Shown here one piece after another: positions 21,701 to 34,100 of a DNA stretch of 64,000 nucleotides. The translations under genes and the position numbers were made by a program. Location: NCBI GenBank assembly GCA_964019055.1, contig OZ025223.1, positions 1,240,001 to 1,304,000 on the forward strand, read 5' to 3'. Every line of letters starts with the position of its first letter. The stretch's first letter is position 1. The notes under the pieces were generated by a model, which worked only from the letters and a program-made list of their open reading frames with translations, was not told the DNA's origin and did not search any database. This DNA comes from Anthopleura xanthogrammica. Its lineage: Eukaryota > Cnidaria > Anthozoa > Actiniaria > Actiniidae.

Positions 21701-24700
21701 TGGCAGCAAAAAGCCTGTGCATAGAAGTATGCAAATACATTAAACAGTGGTCATACTTTTGTGTGTGTCTCGTGTAGTTCTCTCCCTTGATTCAAGGTTT
21801 TCTCAAAAGTGTCTATAAAGTAGACAGGCTATCAAGTGACAAGGTGAATATTTTGCCACAGAAAGAAATCATCCATACCTGGAATTGTGCATTCTCCTTA
21901 GTTACTGCTTCCAGCTCCATCCCTAAAAAAGAAAAGTGAACAATGAAACAAAATGTGCAGTTTTGAAAAAAAAATTATATCCACATTCCAATAAGCCAAT
22001 TCAAAGTTTAAGAATTGTTTTCAGTGCGCATGCGATTTTATCCCACATTTCTCACCTTCTTTTGTTTAATTAAAAACAAAAGAAGGTTTAAACAAAAGGT
22101 GAGAAATTCGGGATAAAATCGCATGCATACTGAAAACGATTCTTAAACTTTAAAGTGGCTTATACTAATTATTATTAAGGACAAATGTTTCTTATAATAT
22201 AAGTATTTACTTATGGCATGGATTTCCTCATCGAGCTGTGTATTACTCTCTTCCATTTTCTTGGAATGTCTTTTCAAGTCTGCAATGTATTTCTTGAACA
22301 TTTCCCTAAAAGAATTTAAAAAAAGGGTCAATGTACTAAATTTCTGAGATATGCTGTGAGATGTAAGGCTCCTGTTTTTGCCCATTGCAGATAGAAAACA
22401 ACATTTATTTAATTCTTAATATTTACTTGTCTGCGTCCAGGCTCTTCTGCTGTTGCACAAGGGATTCAAGTTTTGACTGAAAAAAAAAAAAATGCAAAAT
22501 TAAATTAGGATTAATAAGAATTGCATTGGATATTTTTGAATACAGTTCCAGCATCTAAAGTTACTCTTATGGTGCACTCCCCCTCAACATTTAGTGTATT
22601 TAAAGCTAAAGCGACACAGAAAGCACTCAAAATAAGTGTGTGAAGTCAAACTACAGGCATCTTCCTCCATACAATTTACATCACCTAAAATATTGATATC
22701 CTGAAACTGCAGGGCTGATCTAAGTCAGGGCCCGGCTAGCTCACAGATCAAATGTGAATTTAGCTTATTTGGCTTTACAGGTGGAGGAAAACTAAGAGAA
22801 AAACTGTTGAAATATTGAGAGATCTAGCTTATATTTATCAATTTATAATATATTGTATTTTTGTCAGAAGATACTAATATTTGTATCACCACTTACTGGT
22901 CCCTCTAGTGCTGCCAGTTCCTTTTCAAGCTCTGCAGTCTCTTCTTCAAGCTGTTCAATTTCTAAAAATAAAACAATTTACCAGAGGTTATTTTAATTAA
23001 CTCATAAAATCACAACATGAACTCTGAGTTCCCAAGTTACTGTAGTAGTGTTATGGATTACAGGATATTCACAAATACCAATGGTAAAGTATAGAATGCA
23101 CAACTTCAAAAATGTACTTTCACTGGAACATGTTAATGTTCCATGCAAAATCAAGGTTAACCCTGAGCAACAGAGAACTCAAAGCTGAAGACTTTTTACA
23201 CCTACCCTGATATGCTGTAGCATTTTTCATTCCTGTTGTAAAAGAAGTTTTGAAGAATTAGTTCTACACATTATAAAAGTAAAGCTCTGGCCAAATTGTA
23301 AGGCAAATATTTAGCAAGTACAAATATTGGAATGGACTTACTAATTTTCTCAAGGAATTTGTTTTCGTAATCTTGAAGTTCATCCAACTCTTTTCCTCTC
23401 ATGAAAGCAACATACGCTTCCTCTAGATGCTCAAAGTAAAGCTAAAATGGAAAAACATGATTGAGAATCAAATACATGAGTCCTGTACTGGAAATTTGTG
23501 GAATCAGGGGAAAACCCCAATTCCAAATTGTATACCCAGGGAAACATCCATCTTTCAAGTTTGTTTACAAAGGAAAAAATCTTTAATTCGAGAATAAAAA
23601 CTCAGGGGAAACCCCTTGATACAAGTATATTTAACTCTGAGAAAACTCCTTAGTTCAAGGATGCATCGTCAGGGAAAACTCCTGATCCTGATCTGGAATT
23701 TTGAAATTTGAAAAAAGTCTATTCCTTGTTACCCTATCGACATATCCAAGGCCATCTTGTCCCCCAGCACCACAAGTATCATCAGGAAACATGACCTTTC
23801 CTTCGATGTCCTCAGCAATGTTGAGGGAAAACTGCAATCAAAAGGATCAAATGATGCCAAATGAACATATATCTATGATCCAATACTTTGAATAATGAAG
23901 GTAATCATTGGTCCACATATCATTCCCTTGAGTATCATTTCTTTATCTGACAGATACAGTAATACTTGATAAGATACAATATCTTGGATACAACTCCAAC
24001 AAGTATAACTATGTATTTCCAAAATGAAGGCACTGGTTGACATTGAAAAACATCTTCCCTTATTTCATTATGTCTACTAAGTCAGACTTCAATGCTGTCG
24101 ATTGCGAGTCCCAGATCCTGGTGCTTGAGATTCCTTGAGATCTAGGACCCACAATCACAACAGCTGCAAAGGAGACTATTTAGAAGTTTTTGATCATTAT
24201 AAAAAGTTCCTACCCTGGTCAGTTGAATCAGCCAGCACAAGGCTCCAAGGAGATTAGGCCAAGTGTGAGGACTACCAACAGAAAACATAGAACTCTTGGA
24301 AATAGTAAAAGGATATCTGAAAAACAAATATAAATTAAGATACAGTACATAACATAGCTAAGATATGTGCATCAGGGCTTGAAATAATGGTTGATCAGTC
24401 ACCAGTCATGATGTCTGGCCAAATAAATAATTTTAGCTTGGTCATACCCCATTTTTGGATCAATGTTACTGGTCAAAATGACTGGCAAGGCAAAGATTTG
24501 ACTGGACAAGTTCTAATTATGGCCAGACATTGTCCCTTGAGTGGCTGTTATTTCAAGCTCTGCATACACGACCCAACAAGGTCTTTAGCTTTAATTTTTA
24601 TCATGTCAAAGTAAAGATTATCTATCTATCCACAATGGCATTGGAATACAGATGTCAGTCAATTACCCAATCATCTTGAAAATCCTTGGGATTTCCTCTT

Positions 24701-26305
24701 CAGGTTTCTTATCAATAGCTAAATTATCCTTGACATTTGGGTTAATGTACTTGTAGATGAACTATCAACAGAAAAAATAGTATAATGTCAAAAGACAGGG
24801 AAGCATTACATGGTTACAGTAAAAATCAAAAGTGTCAGTGTAATAAAAAGTGCTATATTTGTGATAGTATATAGACAGAACCCCACCTTCCCCATTCATT
24901 GTTGTTCCCTGGGAATGTGGCTAGCGAATGGTACCAAACTCTGGCCATTAGAGAACATTGCAAGGGGAGGGGAGGGGGAGCGTACATACAGTTAACATCT
25001 GTCATTCCACACCAATTTTGGGACTGTTATGGGGGAATTATGTATCAACATATTTTGATTTTTACTGTAGACTGCACCTGTATTTTTTGGTCCCTGTCCT
25101 GCTGTTTGCTGGTCTTTGCTTTAGTCAACTTAGCAGAGCCAGGATTCATAATATTCATTTATCACTGTTCCTGGGAAGTAGTGAGGGGAGTGAGAGATGT
25201 CTCCCACTCCCTTCACCCCTCCTCTGGGGATATTTTTCTTATTTATTTATCTTTGCCATTAAAAAGTATGCGAAAGAAGCTCTAAAAAGGGTCTCTGCAA
25301 TTTGATTACTGAAAATTACAGTCAAAATTCATGGCAGGGACACCACAACAGCTGTTTTACTTACCATAAATATCCTTTTGAATTCCTTCATTGGAGGTGC
25401 ACTAAGGATCCTCTCTGATATAGGATTAGGGTAGTTGGACTCTGTCAAAAACTAACGACAAGGAATAAAATATATTCGTAAGAAATAAAGCAAATTATCA
25501 ATGGTAATGCATGGTAATCATATATACATACCTCCATCAAGTATCTTATATTCTTACGGTAAACACCTAAAAAGAATTGAAATAAATAAGTATTTCAGAT
25601 TGATGTGGTATAAATTATTGGAATTTCCAAGGGGTGGGGAGGGTCTGAGGAGGGTATATTGTGTAGTTCCAGCACTACCTTTGTCTGACAAATTCCTTGG
25701 ATCCTTCATAACTTGATTGTGTGCATAGGATTCCCGTCGTCCGTACTGACTTGAACTCCTGGAAAAAAGCAGCAAGAACAAAAAAAAAACTTCAAATTTT
25801 ATTGATGCCCAGCTGAAACAACCCCTGGTCTGATCAAAAAACACGTGTTTTACATTGGACAACAGAGGCAGAATAACAAATAAACTTAGTACAGTAAACA
25901 TATATAAAAAAAACTAAGATTTTACGTTGAAAGCCGTTGTAAAAAGTTAATATTCCACTAGAAATTTTGCCGAAAATTCATGGTTTTGGCTTGCTTGAGG
26001 GACGCCATGACAGTACGACAGACAAATGTCAAATAAAATTCGAATTAAACAGCTTTATTGCAAATAATTTTAAAGATTGTTTTTAAAACACAAACCGTCG
26101 TTGATTCTGGCATTCAATTCGAGAAGAAACAGCTAAAAAATAAGCAAATTCTTTACCTTTTAGAACTCATAGACGGCCTTCCACTAGTAGAAAGTCTTCC
26201 TCCAGTCGAAGGTCGAGCAGAAGCAGCGCCAAAAGACATCTTTTTTTCCCGAACCTGGCGAGGTTGATTGCCATTATTCAAAGAACCAAGAGTTGCTCGC
26301 CTCAT
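18708..26305 (-). CDS. NDC80: kinetochore protein NDC80/HEC1
   Basis: NDC80 is the microtubule-binding subunit of the NDC80 complex at outer kinetochores. Twenty exons on the minus strand: 26305-26157, 25758-25679, 25566-25532, 25451-25365, 24761-24667, 24316-24214, 23831-23733, 23441-23342, 23232-23206, 22961-22897, 22476-22427, 22305-22211, 21922-21879, 21360-21199, 20790-20635, 20194-20105, 20009-19917, 19668-19538, 19252-19150 and 18815-18708. Phases agree throughout and give 623 aa (human 642). The basic tail (residues 1 to about 65) carries Aurora-type RRAT and RRES sites. A calponin-homology domain follows, with KDPRNLSDKG, YPFTISKSSMFSVGSPHTWP and ALCWLIQLTR. The rest is coiled coil, including the conserved ARKLKLIP...AENAHGFDFELHFNPQ block. 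It is head-to-head with GOGAT, 1.9 kb away. Introns hold SINE pieces and one fold-back element. Confidence 0.95.
18885..19135. mobile_element. decayed SINE pieces in NDC80 intron 19
   Basis: A SINE-like GACTTGGCATCACATGTAAT and the GTCAAAGCATGGCTAACTCA body on one side, and an inverse GTGATACCAAGTATGGGAAT ... CCCAGAGGTGAGAGCC end on the other, so two opposed fragments may be joined. Another body fragment lies at 19310-19440. Confidence 0.5.
20930..21130. repeat. dispersed TGGTCAAA-rich repeat, NDC80 intron 14
   Basis: A segment rich in GACCAGTCA and TGGCCAGACATTG phrases. Related sequence appears at 13190-13420, 24371-24570 and 30830-30925. It is probably a transposon remnant; the ends are not resolved. 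Confidence 0.5.
21482..21600 (+). mobile_element. tRNA-derived SINE, copy 2, in NDC80 intron 13
   Basis: GAGTGGTGTAGCAGAGACGT, GGTTTGATCCCTATAG and GACTCGGCATCACATGTGAG reproduce the head and junction of the copy at 3513. It is antisense to NDC80. Confidence 0.65.
21989..22164. mobile_element. fold-back element in NDC80 intron 12
   Basis: Arms of about 80 bp: left ATAAGCCAATTCAAAGTTTA ... GCATGCGATTTTATCCCACA, right GGGATAAAATCGCATGCATA ... AACTTTAAAGTGGCTTAT. The loop is AT-rich around TTTAATTAAA. The RNA would form a strong hairpin. Confidence 0.8.
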
Positions 26306-26719
26306 GATAGCAATTTGAGGAAAACTTTGCTTTCAAATGACTGAAAAAATAGCGTTTTTCTTCAAAATTTTTGAGTTTGTTGTTCGTTGAAGCCCGCGCT
26401 TCGTTCAAATAAAAACTACTCTGTACCAGACCCTTGCAACGCGTTACCACAGGGATCCCAATACCCTATTCCTTCGCGTTTCTGCTGACAAACATCAAAA
26501 ATATAGAAAAAACAAATACAGAGGATGTCTTTTCTTCGTGGACTTTTATAATTTTTGTCTCGTCGTCTTTTTTCCTATCGTGTATTCAGACCCTCCCTAT
26601 CTCTTTTTGAGAAACCGCGTTTGATGTCAAATTTATAGTTTTCAATTTCATTCAAAAAAACAAACTTCAATAGAATAAATTTGACGTCAAATGCAGAAAA
26701 TATGTTAAAAACTTCAACA

Positions 26720-27735
26720 TGGATGAACGTGTTTGACTGTCAATGACATTCGTTTAAATAAATGCCAAAAACGTAAAACCTCGGAAAACATTATCCCTTC
26801 ACCACACTCAATAGACTTAGTGTTAGACTGTTGGCGGGATGGCCCTTGAATGGCAAAAAAAATTTCATCGAATTTTCAACTTTTGAAAGGACGTAGATAA
26901 TCTTTATGTAGAGCAAAAACATGCCCAATGTCTAAAATTTGATTTAGCCTTCTAAATTCTGAATTATGAACGATTTGTTATTTTGGAAAATCCGGATCCG
27001 AGCATGGCTGGACTGGAATGGACTTCGGTTCAGTGGATTGTCCGGATCAGAAACATTTTTTTACCCCGAATTTGCAGGTTCTATTCTATAATTTTTATTT
27101 TATTATCCATAACTAGTAATTTTATGTTGAAATTTTGCAAAAAATCAAGAAACTAAATTTTTTCATATCATTGGAAAACATGTTGGTTCTTGAGTCGCGG
27201 AAAATGTTGCTTCATACGACCGCCTTGTTCAATCTTGACATTTGGAATTTTGCTCATCCAATTCTTTTCAATTTAGACAGAAAGTAGTTCTTATACGTAT
27301 ACTAAATGTTTCATAATTACGAGTATGATGTACAGCATGGTTGAGAATGGCACTACAGAGTGACGTCATAGTGACGTCATGTAAAAGTCTACTTTGGAGT
27401 GCGCTGTAGTTCATAATTGTTGGTCTGGGATGCGTTACCTCTGCCAGGTCCTCGATGGAGTAGTTATCATGATGCGGCGGTGGGCTGATTAGACCAACAC
27501 CTGGTACAGATTTCCGTGTCTTGGCGATCTCACGGGTTACCTGTGGTAAATAAAAGGGAATTTTAATAAAAGTGGGTTCCCTGTGGCAACCAAGAAACGC
27601 CGTGGAAAATTTAATATAAATGCACCAAAAAATGCAGCATCAAAAAATGTCGATCCTTGAAAAAGATGGAAAACACCAATACAAATATACTCTCGACCCC
27701 AAAGCCCTGTCATTCCTACTGCGCATGCTCAGTAT
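26720..27735 (-). repeat. inverted segmental copy of GOGAT intron 31-exon 32-intron 32
   Basis: This 1-kb block is the reverse complement of about 40408-41405, with substitutions and small indels. Matching landmarks are the exon at its centre, the TGACGTCA(T/A)AGTGACGTCA segment, the GCATGGCTGGACTGGA segment, and the outer edge ATTGAGTGTGGTGAAGGG. The two arms are about 13 kb apart. Confidence 0.9.
27439..27540 (-). pseudogene. duplicated GOGAT exon 32, antisense to the parent gene
   Basis: A 102-bp copy of the exon at 40612-40713. The frame is open and differs from the parent by two residues (Ile to Val in PGIGLI, Ile to Asn in HHDIYS). The 3' acceptor CCACAG and the 5' donor GAG|GTAACG are both kept. 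It has no partner exons in this orientation, so on its own it is an exon fragment. It lies on the same strand as NDC80, 1.1 kb upstream of the NDC80 start, and could in principle be spliced as an upstream non-coding exon. Confidence 0.88.
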
Positions 27736-28187
27736 AAATTATAGAAGCCAAAATATAGCTTTCTAGCCAAAATAAACATAGAAATTTAGGATTATGAATA
27801 GGTAACTCAGATCAAGCTCATTTTAAACGTAAAAACTGAGAAAGCTTGAAATTTTAGAGGCAAGACTCATTCAGTTCATTTTCCCGCGCAGGAAGTAAAA
27901 ATATTTGGAAACCGGAAGTAAAAATACTTCAGGTTGTTATTCCATGTGTAGACCACGTGTGGGTCCATAGGTCAGCCAGTGAGTACATGTGAACACGAGA
28001 ACCACAACACAGCAAAGAGCGGGGAAAATATCCAAATTTCTCATACTTTACTCCCAAATAGAAGCATATTTACAACCAAAAAAGGTTCAGAAGTGTTTCA
28101 AATTGTAAAATATAGAAGATTTTTGCTATTTGAGTTTGTCTGAGGTGCTCAAAAATTGACGTATTTTGAGGAGGAAACCACACGAGA

Positions 28188-31100
28188 ATGGTTCTCTCTC
28201 GGTGTAGTTACCCTCCGAAGCAAGGGCTCTACTCACCTGACTTAGAAAAAGATGCTTGTGGACTTGGGTTTATCGTAAAGATAAATGGAGAACGCTCTAA
28301 CAAGGTAAGAAATACTGAACTTCTTGGCTTTTATGAACTAAAATTCAACGTAGTATTCGTAAATTTTATCGCGTTAAAAATCACAGGTGAGTAAGCTTTT
28401 TAAAATTTGTTTTATCACGCAATTTTTTTTATTTAATAACCTTATATTCTTAGTTTTGTACTCTTTTAAATCATTATTCCTTGGGAAAGGAAGAAGACCT
28501 GCTAGTGTTCGTTGTTTTATTATCGTACAAATTTTACATTTATTTGTTTACATGTTTCGCGTGGGTAGGATGCTGTGATCAAAATCATCCATTATCTGTC
28601 TACGTTTTCCTCTCTTTCTCCTTTTTCTTTCCTACTAGGAATCCCAATTCTCTGTTTCAATATCTTTATGTGTTCCACAGCTAAAATAATCTTTTCTTTC
28701 TTGTTATGCAACTCTTGGGACGCCCATAATATTGATAAGTGTGAGATCACACACAAAAAGGGATACCCTGTAATGAATAATTTACATCTTTGAACTTTGC
28801 TCCATCAACAAGATCCCAAATATAACAACGAGTTCTTGTACAGACGACCCTTGACTCGACCCTAGAGTATCACCACAAAGATCTGTGGTTCTCTCTAAAG
28901 CAAAAATTATTTTTGTTTTTTTAATCTCCCAAAAAAAACGCAAGGAAATTGCATGTTGTTCCAAAATTAATTCTAAGCTTATCTTCAAATTATATTTTAA
29001 TGATGTTTTTGTAGTCTTTGTCATGCAGGATTATTGAATTATACCCAGCGAGACGACAAAGCTTTACTTTAAATATAAGAAAATTAGAAGAAAGTTTTTA
29101 AAAAATTATACAAAAGAAACTTGAACCTTCGTCTAATTTTTCCCTTGCTTTCAATTTTCATTTGTTTTCGATGTTTTCTGTTTTTCATCTTTATTTCATT
29201 TATTATGTATGCTTTAAATGAAGGAAGAAATAGTATTTGAGTTGGAAATAATTAATTTATAAATATTTTCTATTTTCTTCTTGGCTTTTTCAAGCATTGC
29301 ATGGACAATGTCTCCTAAAAAAACATGTTTTGATCCGAGATTCATTTCTGTTTTACTCAGGGGCAGTAAGGTGGGTCTTGGCAGGCTTTAGGAAAATTAA
29401 AAATTGACGATCATGGTTCATGGAAAATATCAAACATTGAAATTCAAGAAAATTCACGATTCACAGCTTTTAGAACATGCTCATCACAGATAACGAAAAT
29501 TAAAAAAACATGTTCATGATTTTACATGAAAACCTACCGCCCCTGTTTACTGCGATTCTCAATATTCTGCAAACTCTGTAGTTGCAGGTTGCCCGTTGGA
29601 ATTTGTTTTTTCACTGCTGCCAGTCAAAAATATGAAAGGTGCAGATTGACTAGTTTTGATTGATGGCAGCAATAAACCAATTTCACAATGTGCCGTTGAG
29701 ATATGGGAGTTCTCAAAATGTTGAGAATCCCAGTAAAGGAATTGTCACAAGAAGTCCAAAGTGGGAATAAGGAGGATAAAATCAAGGGGTGTTAGCTTAT
29801 TTATATTTGAATATGGTGATGGTGTAATGATGATGGTGGTGGTGATGGCGATACTGATGCACAATGATGATGATGATGGTGATGATGATGATGCATGATG
29901 GCAGTAGTGTTGGGGATTATTATTATTATTTTTAATGAATTCCTTAAACATTGATTGACAGATCATCACAGATGCCTTGATCATCTTGAAAAGAATGAAT
30001 CATCGTGGTGCGTGTGGGTGTGAGGAGAACACCGGTGATGGTGCTGGAATCATGACTGGACATCCACATGAAATGTACCAAAACCTCATATGGTAACTTA
30101 CTATGATACTCTTAACACCACTCTCCTGAGAAAATGATATTTGATCTTACCACTACCCTCTTGGGAATGATTTCTGCTTTTGTCACTACTTCCTGGGGAA
30201 TTATATTTGACCTTAGTATTACCCCCTCAGCAATGTCACTACTCTCTGGGGAATGATATTTGACCTCACTATTACACCCTTAGGAATGATATTTGACCTC
30301 ACCACTACCCCCTTGGGAATGATATTTCACATCACCACTACCCCCTTGGGAATGATATTTGACCTCACCACTACCCCCTTGGGAATAATATTTAACCTAA
30401 CCATTTTATCTATTTTAGGGAAAATCACTTGGGTTTTCAGCTTCCTGAACCTGGTTGCTATGCTACAGGAATAATATTTTTGGATCAGGACACAAACAAG
30501 GTAATTCCTAGAGCAACGTATTGGGGGATGGGTGGGTGGGTCTTATTTCAAACATCCCAAATTACTTTTGTGTGTTTGTTAATTTTACATCTTTCTCTTC
30601 CTTGCCTTATTTCATAGGCATTAGAAGGACAAGAGCAGTTTGGAAAAATATGTAATGAGCATAAAATACAGGTGAGTGTCAATATTGTACATTTAAAACT
30701 TTGGTGGTCAACTCCTATACAACCATGAAGTTTATTAGACCCTTTGATGTGACGTCAAAGCAGCTTTTTTTGGAGGACAAAACAAAATAATTTCAATCTC
30801 TTTAGAATTGGAACCTATTGCAGGGCTCAAAATAATGGCTGGTCAATGGTCAATGTCCTGCCAAATTTGGTAAACTTGACCGGTCAAATACGGTTTTGAA
30901 CAGACACGGTGAGCGGTCATGGAAATCCCAACCCCACCCTAACTCCCAAAGGTGTGAGCTATGAATATTCCTTAGAATAATTTATATTTTATTGGATTTA
31001 GGTTCTTGGCTGGCGTGATGTCCCATTTGATGACAGCTCTCTCGGCAAAACATCAAAAGGATGTCAGCCAATCATTAAACAGGTAATGTTCAGTTATGAC

Positions 31101-34100
31101 AATCTGTATTAGATTTATCTTTATACTATAGATCTACCGGTATAATGATTATAATTATAATTTGATTATGATTTTGAATTTTTGAATTTAACTAGGTGTT
31201 TGTTGCAAGTTCATATGACATCAATACATTCCGTCACAAGTTATTCTTGGTGCGAAAAATAGCATCGCACACTGTCAAGACCAAAAACAGACATTTCTAC
31301 ATCTGTAGCCTGTCGCCAGATGTTATGGTTTACAAGGTAAGCATCCAAAGTATTTTTAGAACTTCCTTATTCACTGGTTTCTTTTTCTCGACTTTGAAGG
31401 GCACTGATATTGTGTTTATGCAAAGTGCCTCTCAAATTTGATGCAAATTGCAAATTTGTATGGGTTGTGAGAAAGCAGCGTATTTATGTCAGCTACCCCC
31501 TCCCACCGTAAAAAATTGATAACCAGTCCCTTGTTCACGAACTCTGACTTCATATACCAGGGTATGTTCACTACAGACCAGCTGGCAGGATTCTATCTGG
31601 ACCTTGAAAGAGAAGATTATGTGTAAGTATATAAAGCTTGGTGGTAAGACTGCTTTATCAGCATTTCATTAATTTTTTGGGGTACCTGTGTGGTCACCCC
31701 ACCCCTACCTCCCTCCCCCTCTTGTTTCTTAATCTCTTCATAAAGGTAGAGCAGAACAAAGCAAGCACAAAGCAGGCTACTCCAACTTTTTGGCATTTAC
31801 TGTGTGGTACCCTTCCATTCCCCTTTTCAGTTTTGATGCATTATAACCACAGAGTCCCCAACAGCGAAGACAAGAACGGTCGTTTTAATATAATTGCAAG
31901 CTCACAATTTACTTATTACGTCTTGATACCACTACCACCAGATTCTGGTAGTAGAGGCATTAAGCATATTATAATGGGAATTGAGAATTAACATGTATTG
32001 TAGCTACCAAATCTGTGAATTCGTAAGTTGTTACACATGGTTTTATGTAATGCATGAGTAATGTTTCTGTGTTTTCCTTAGGGCCCACTTTGCTATTGTT
32101 CATGGAAGATTTTCCACCAACACTTTTCCGAGCTGGGAGAGAGCACATCCAAATAGGTAAAGGCTGGATTGATGTGTTCTATCATGAAAGAATTATGGAG
32201 AAGGGATGAAACGATGATGGATGGATGGAAGAGTGGATGGAGGGAAGGATGGATGATGGATGGATGGAAGGAAGGAAAAAAGGAAGAAAATGTTGGTGTT
32301 AAATTAATGAGGAATCTTTAATTCTTTCAAATGAAGTGCAAAAACATTTTATCAAATTTAATCTGTATCAGATATCTTTCACATAATGGAGAAATCAACA
32401 CCATCTGTGGCAATACAAACAACATGTGCGCAAGGGAAGGCAATATGTACAGTGAATATTATGGGGAACATACTGAAAGGTACAGCTGATTTGGTGTGAA
32501 AAATAATAATATTATTGATAATGATGATAATATTTTTGATTTTGTTTCTTTTAAGTCTGTTTCCTGTGGTGGAAGATGATTTAACAGATTCAGGAAGAGT
32601 AGATAACATCCTTGAGCTACTCATCATGGCAGGGCAGCGATCACTTCCTGAGGTTTGTGCCTCTTGTACCCTTTCTGCACTCAGTTGTATAAATACCAGC
32701 AATTGTCGGGGGTGCACTTGTTGAGAGTGCCTTTGTGTTGTGCTCCTATATAATACCCTTAACTCTCATAGTGCCTCTCTTACCCTCTCTCCACCCAGTT
32801 GTATAAATGGGTACCACATCAGTGAAGGGGGGTTATGATACTCTAATGATGTTCTTCACCTTTTCCTACTCCAGGCTGTGATGATGCTTGTACCAGAGGC
32901 ATGGCAGAATGACTCACTGATGAGCACAGAAAAGAGGAATTTCTACAAGTCGGCTTCCTGTTTTGTTGAACCTTGGGATGGGCCTGGTGAGGAAAATCTT
33001 TGTCACTATCCGCCTGGCTGCTCTGCTGTCTGCCAGAGTGTCTGTCTGTCTGTCTGTCTGGGTTTTTTTTCTTGTCTGTTTGTCATTTTTGGTCACTAAT
33101 GGTGACTCGTTATTATTTTTTCCTTGCTGCAGCTCAGTTCACGTTCTCAGATGGTCGATATGTTGGTGCTATTCTTGACAGGAACGGTCTCCGCCCATCA
33201 CGGTATTACATCACACGTGATGGTCACATGGTCATGGCGAGTGAGGTTGGAGTGCACACTTTTCCTGATGAGGACATCATATTCAAGGTATATAAGCTGC
33301 TTTTTTACGACCCATAAAGCATTTCGATTTGGCTCTTTTGCATCAAATTTATTCATTTTATTTGTTTATTCCCAGGGACGGCTCCAGCCCGGTAAGATGC
33401 TTCTGGTTGACACTGAGCTGGGTGTTGTCGTAGGAGACGAGGAGCTCAAGCATCAGATAGCGAGCAAATATCCCGTGGGGGAGTGGCTGGAGAAGGGAAT
33501 TGTCACCCTAGCAGATCTACACAAGGTATACACGTGACTGCCATGTTGGCTGACATAACAAAAGAAAGACCAAGACCATATCTTTTGTTCAAGTCAATCA
33601 ACATGACCAGGACAGAAGACATGACGGCCATGCTCAGGGGCGGATCCAGGAATGAGAGAAAGGGTGGACCGGAAAACCTCGTCCTGAGAGAAAACCTTCA
33701 AGACTATATGCAATTTTTATATTTTGCAAAGTTTAAAGAAAATGCTTCTTTTAAAAGGGGGGTCGCAGCCCCGTCGGCCCACCCCTAAATCCGCCCCTGA
33801 TGTTGGTTGACATAACAAAAGAAACCAAGACCAAATATCTAACTGTGGTGCATGTGAAATCTAAGTGTCCGTTTGTCGATTTTTCTGCAGGCGTATCGTA
33901 AATCTAAAGGTCTTCCAGAAGATATTATCCTGCCTGTCATCAGGAGCTTCGACAAGATCAGCTGCCTCGAAGAAGACCGACGTCTGCCATTGTTTGGTTA
34001 TTCTGTTGAAGACCTTACAATGTTGATCGTCCCTATGATCATCAATAGGTAAAATCCTTCCCTACCTCTACCCCCAGGGGATAAAATGTTATAACATTGA

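Larger units (their letters stand above)
26306..28187. promoter_or_regulatory. divergent NDC80/GOGAT intergenic region
   Basis: A 1.9-kb gap between two divergent start codons. More than half of it (about 26720-27735) is an inverted copy of a piece of GOGAT. The remaining flanks of about 400 bp at each gene must carry the core promoters; no TATA or other element is placed with confidence. Confidence 0.5.
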
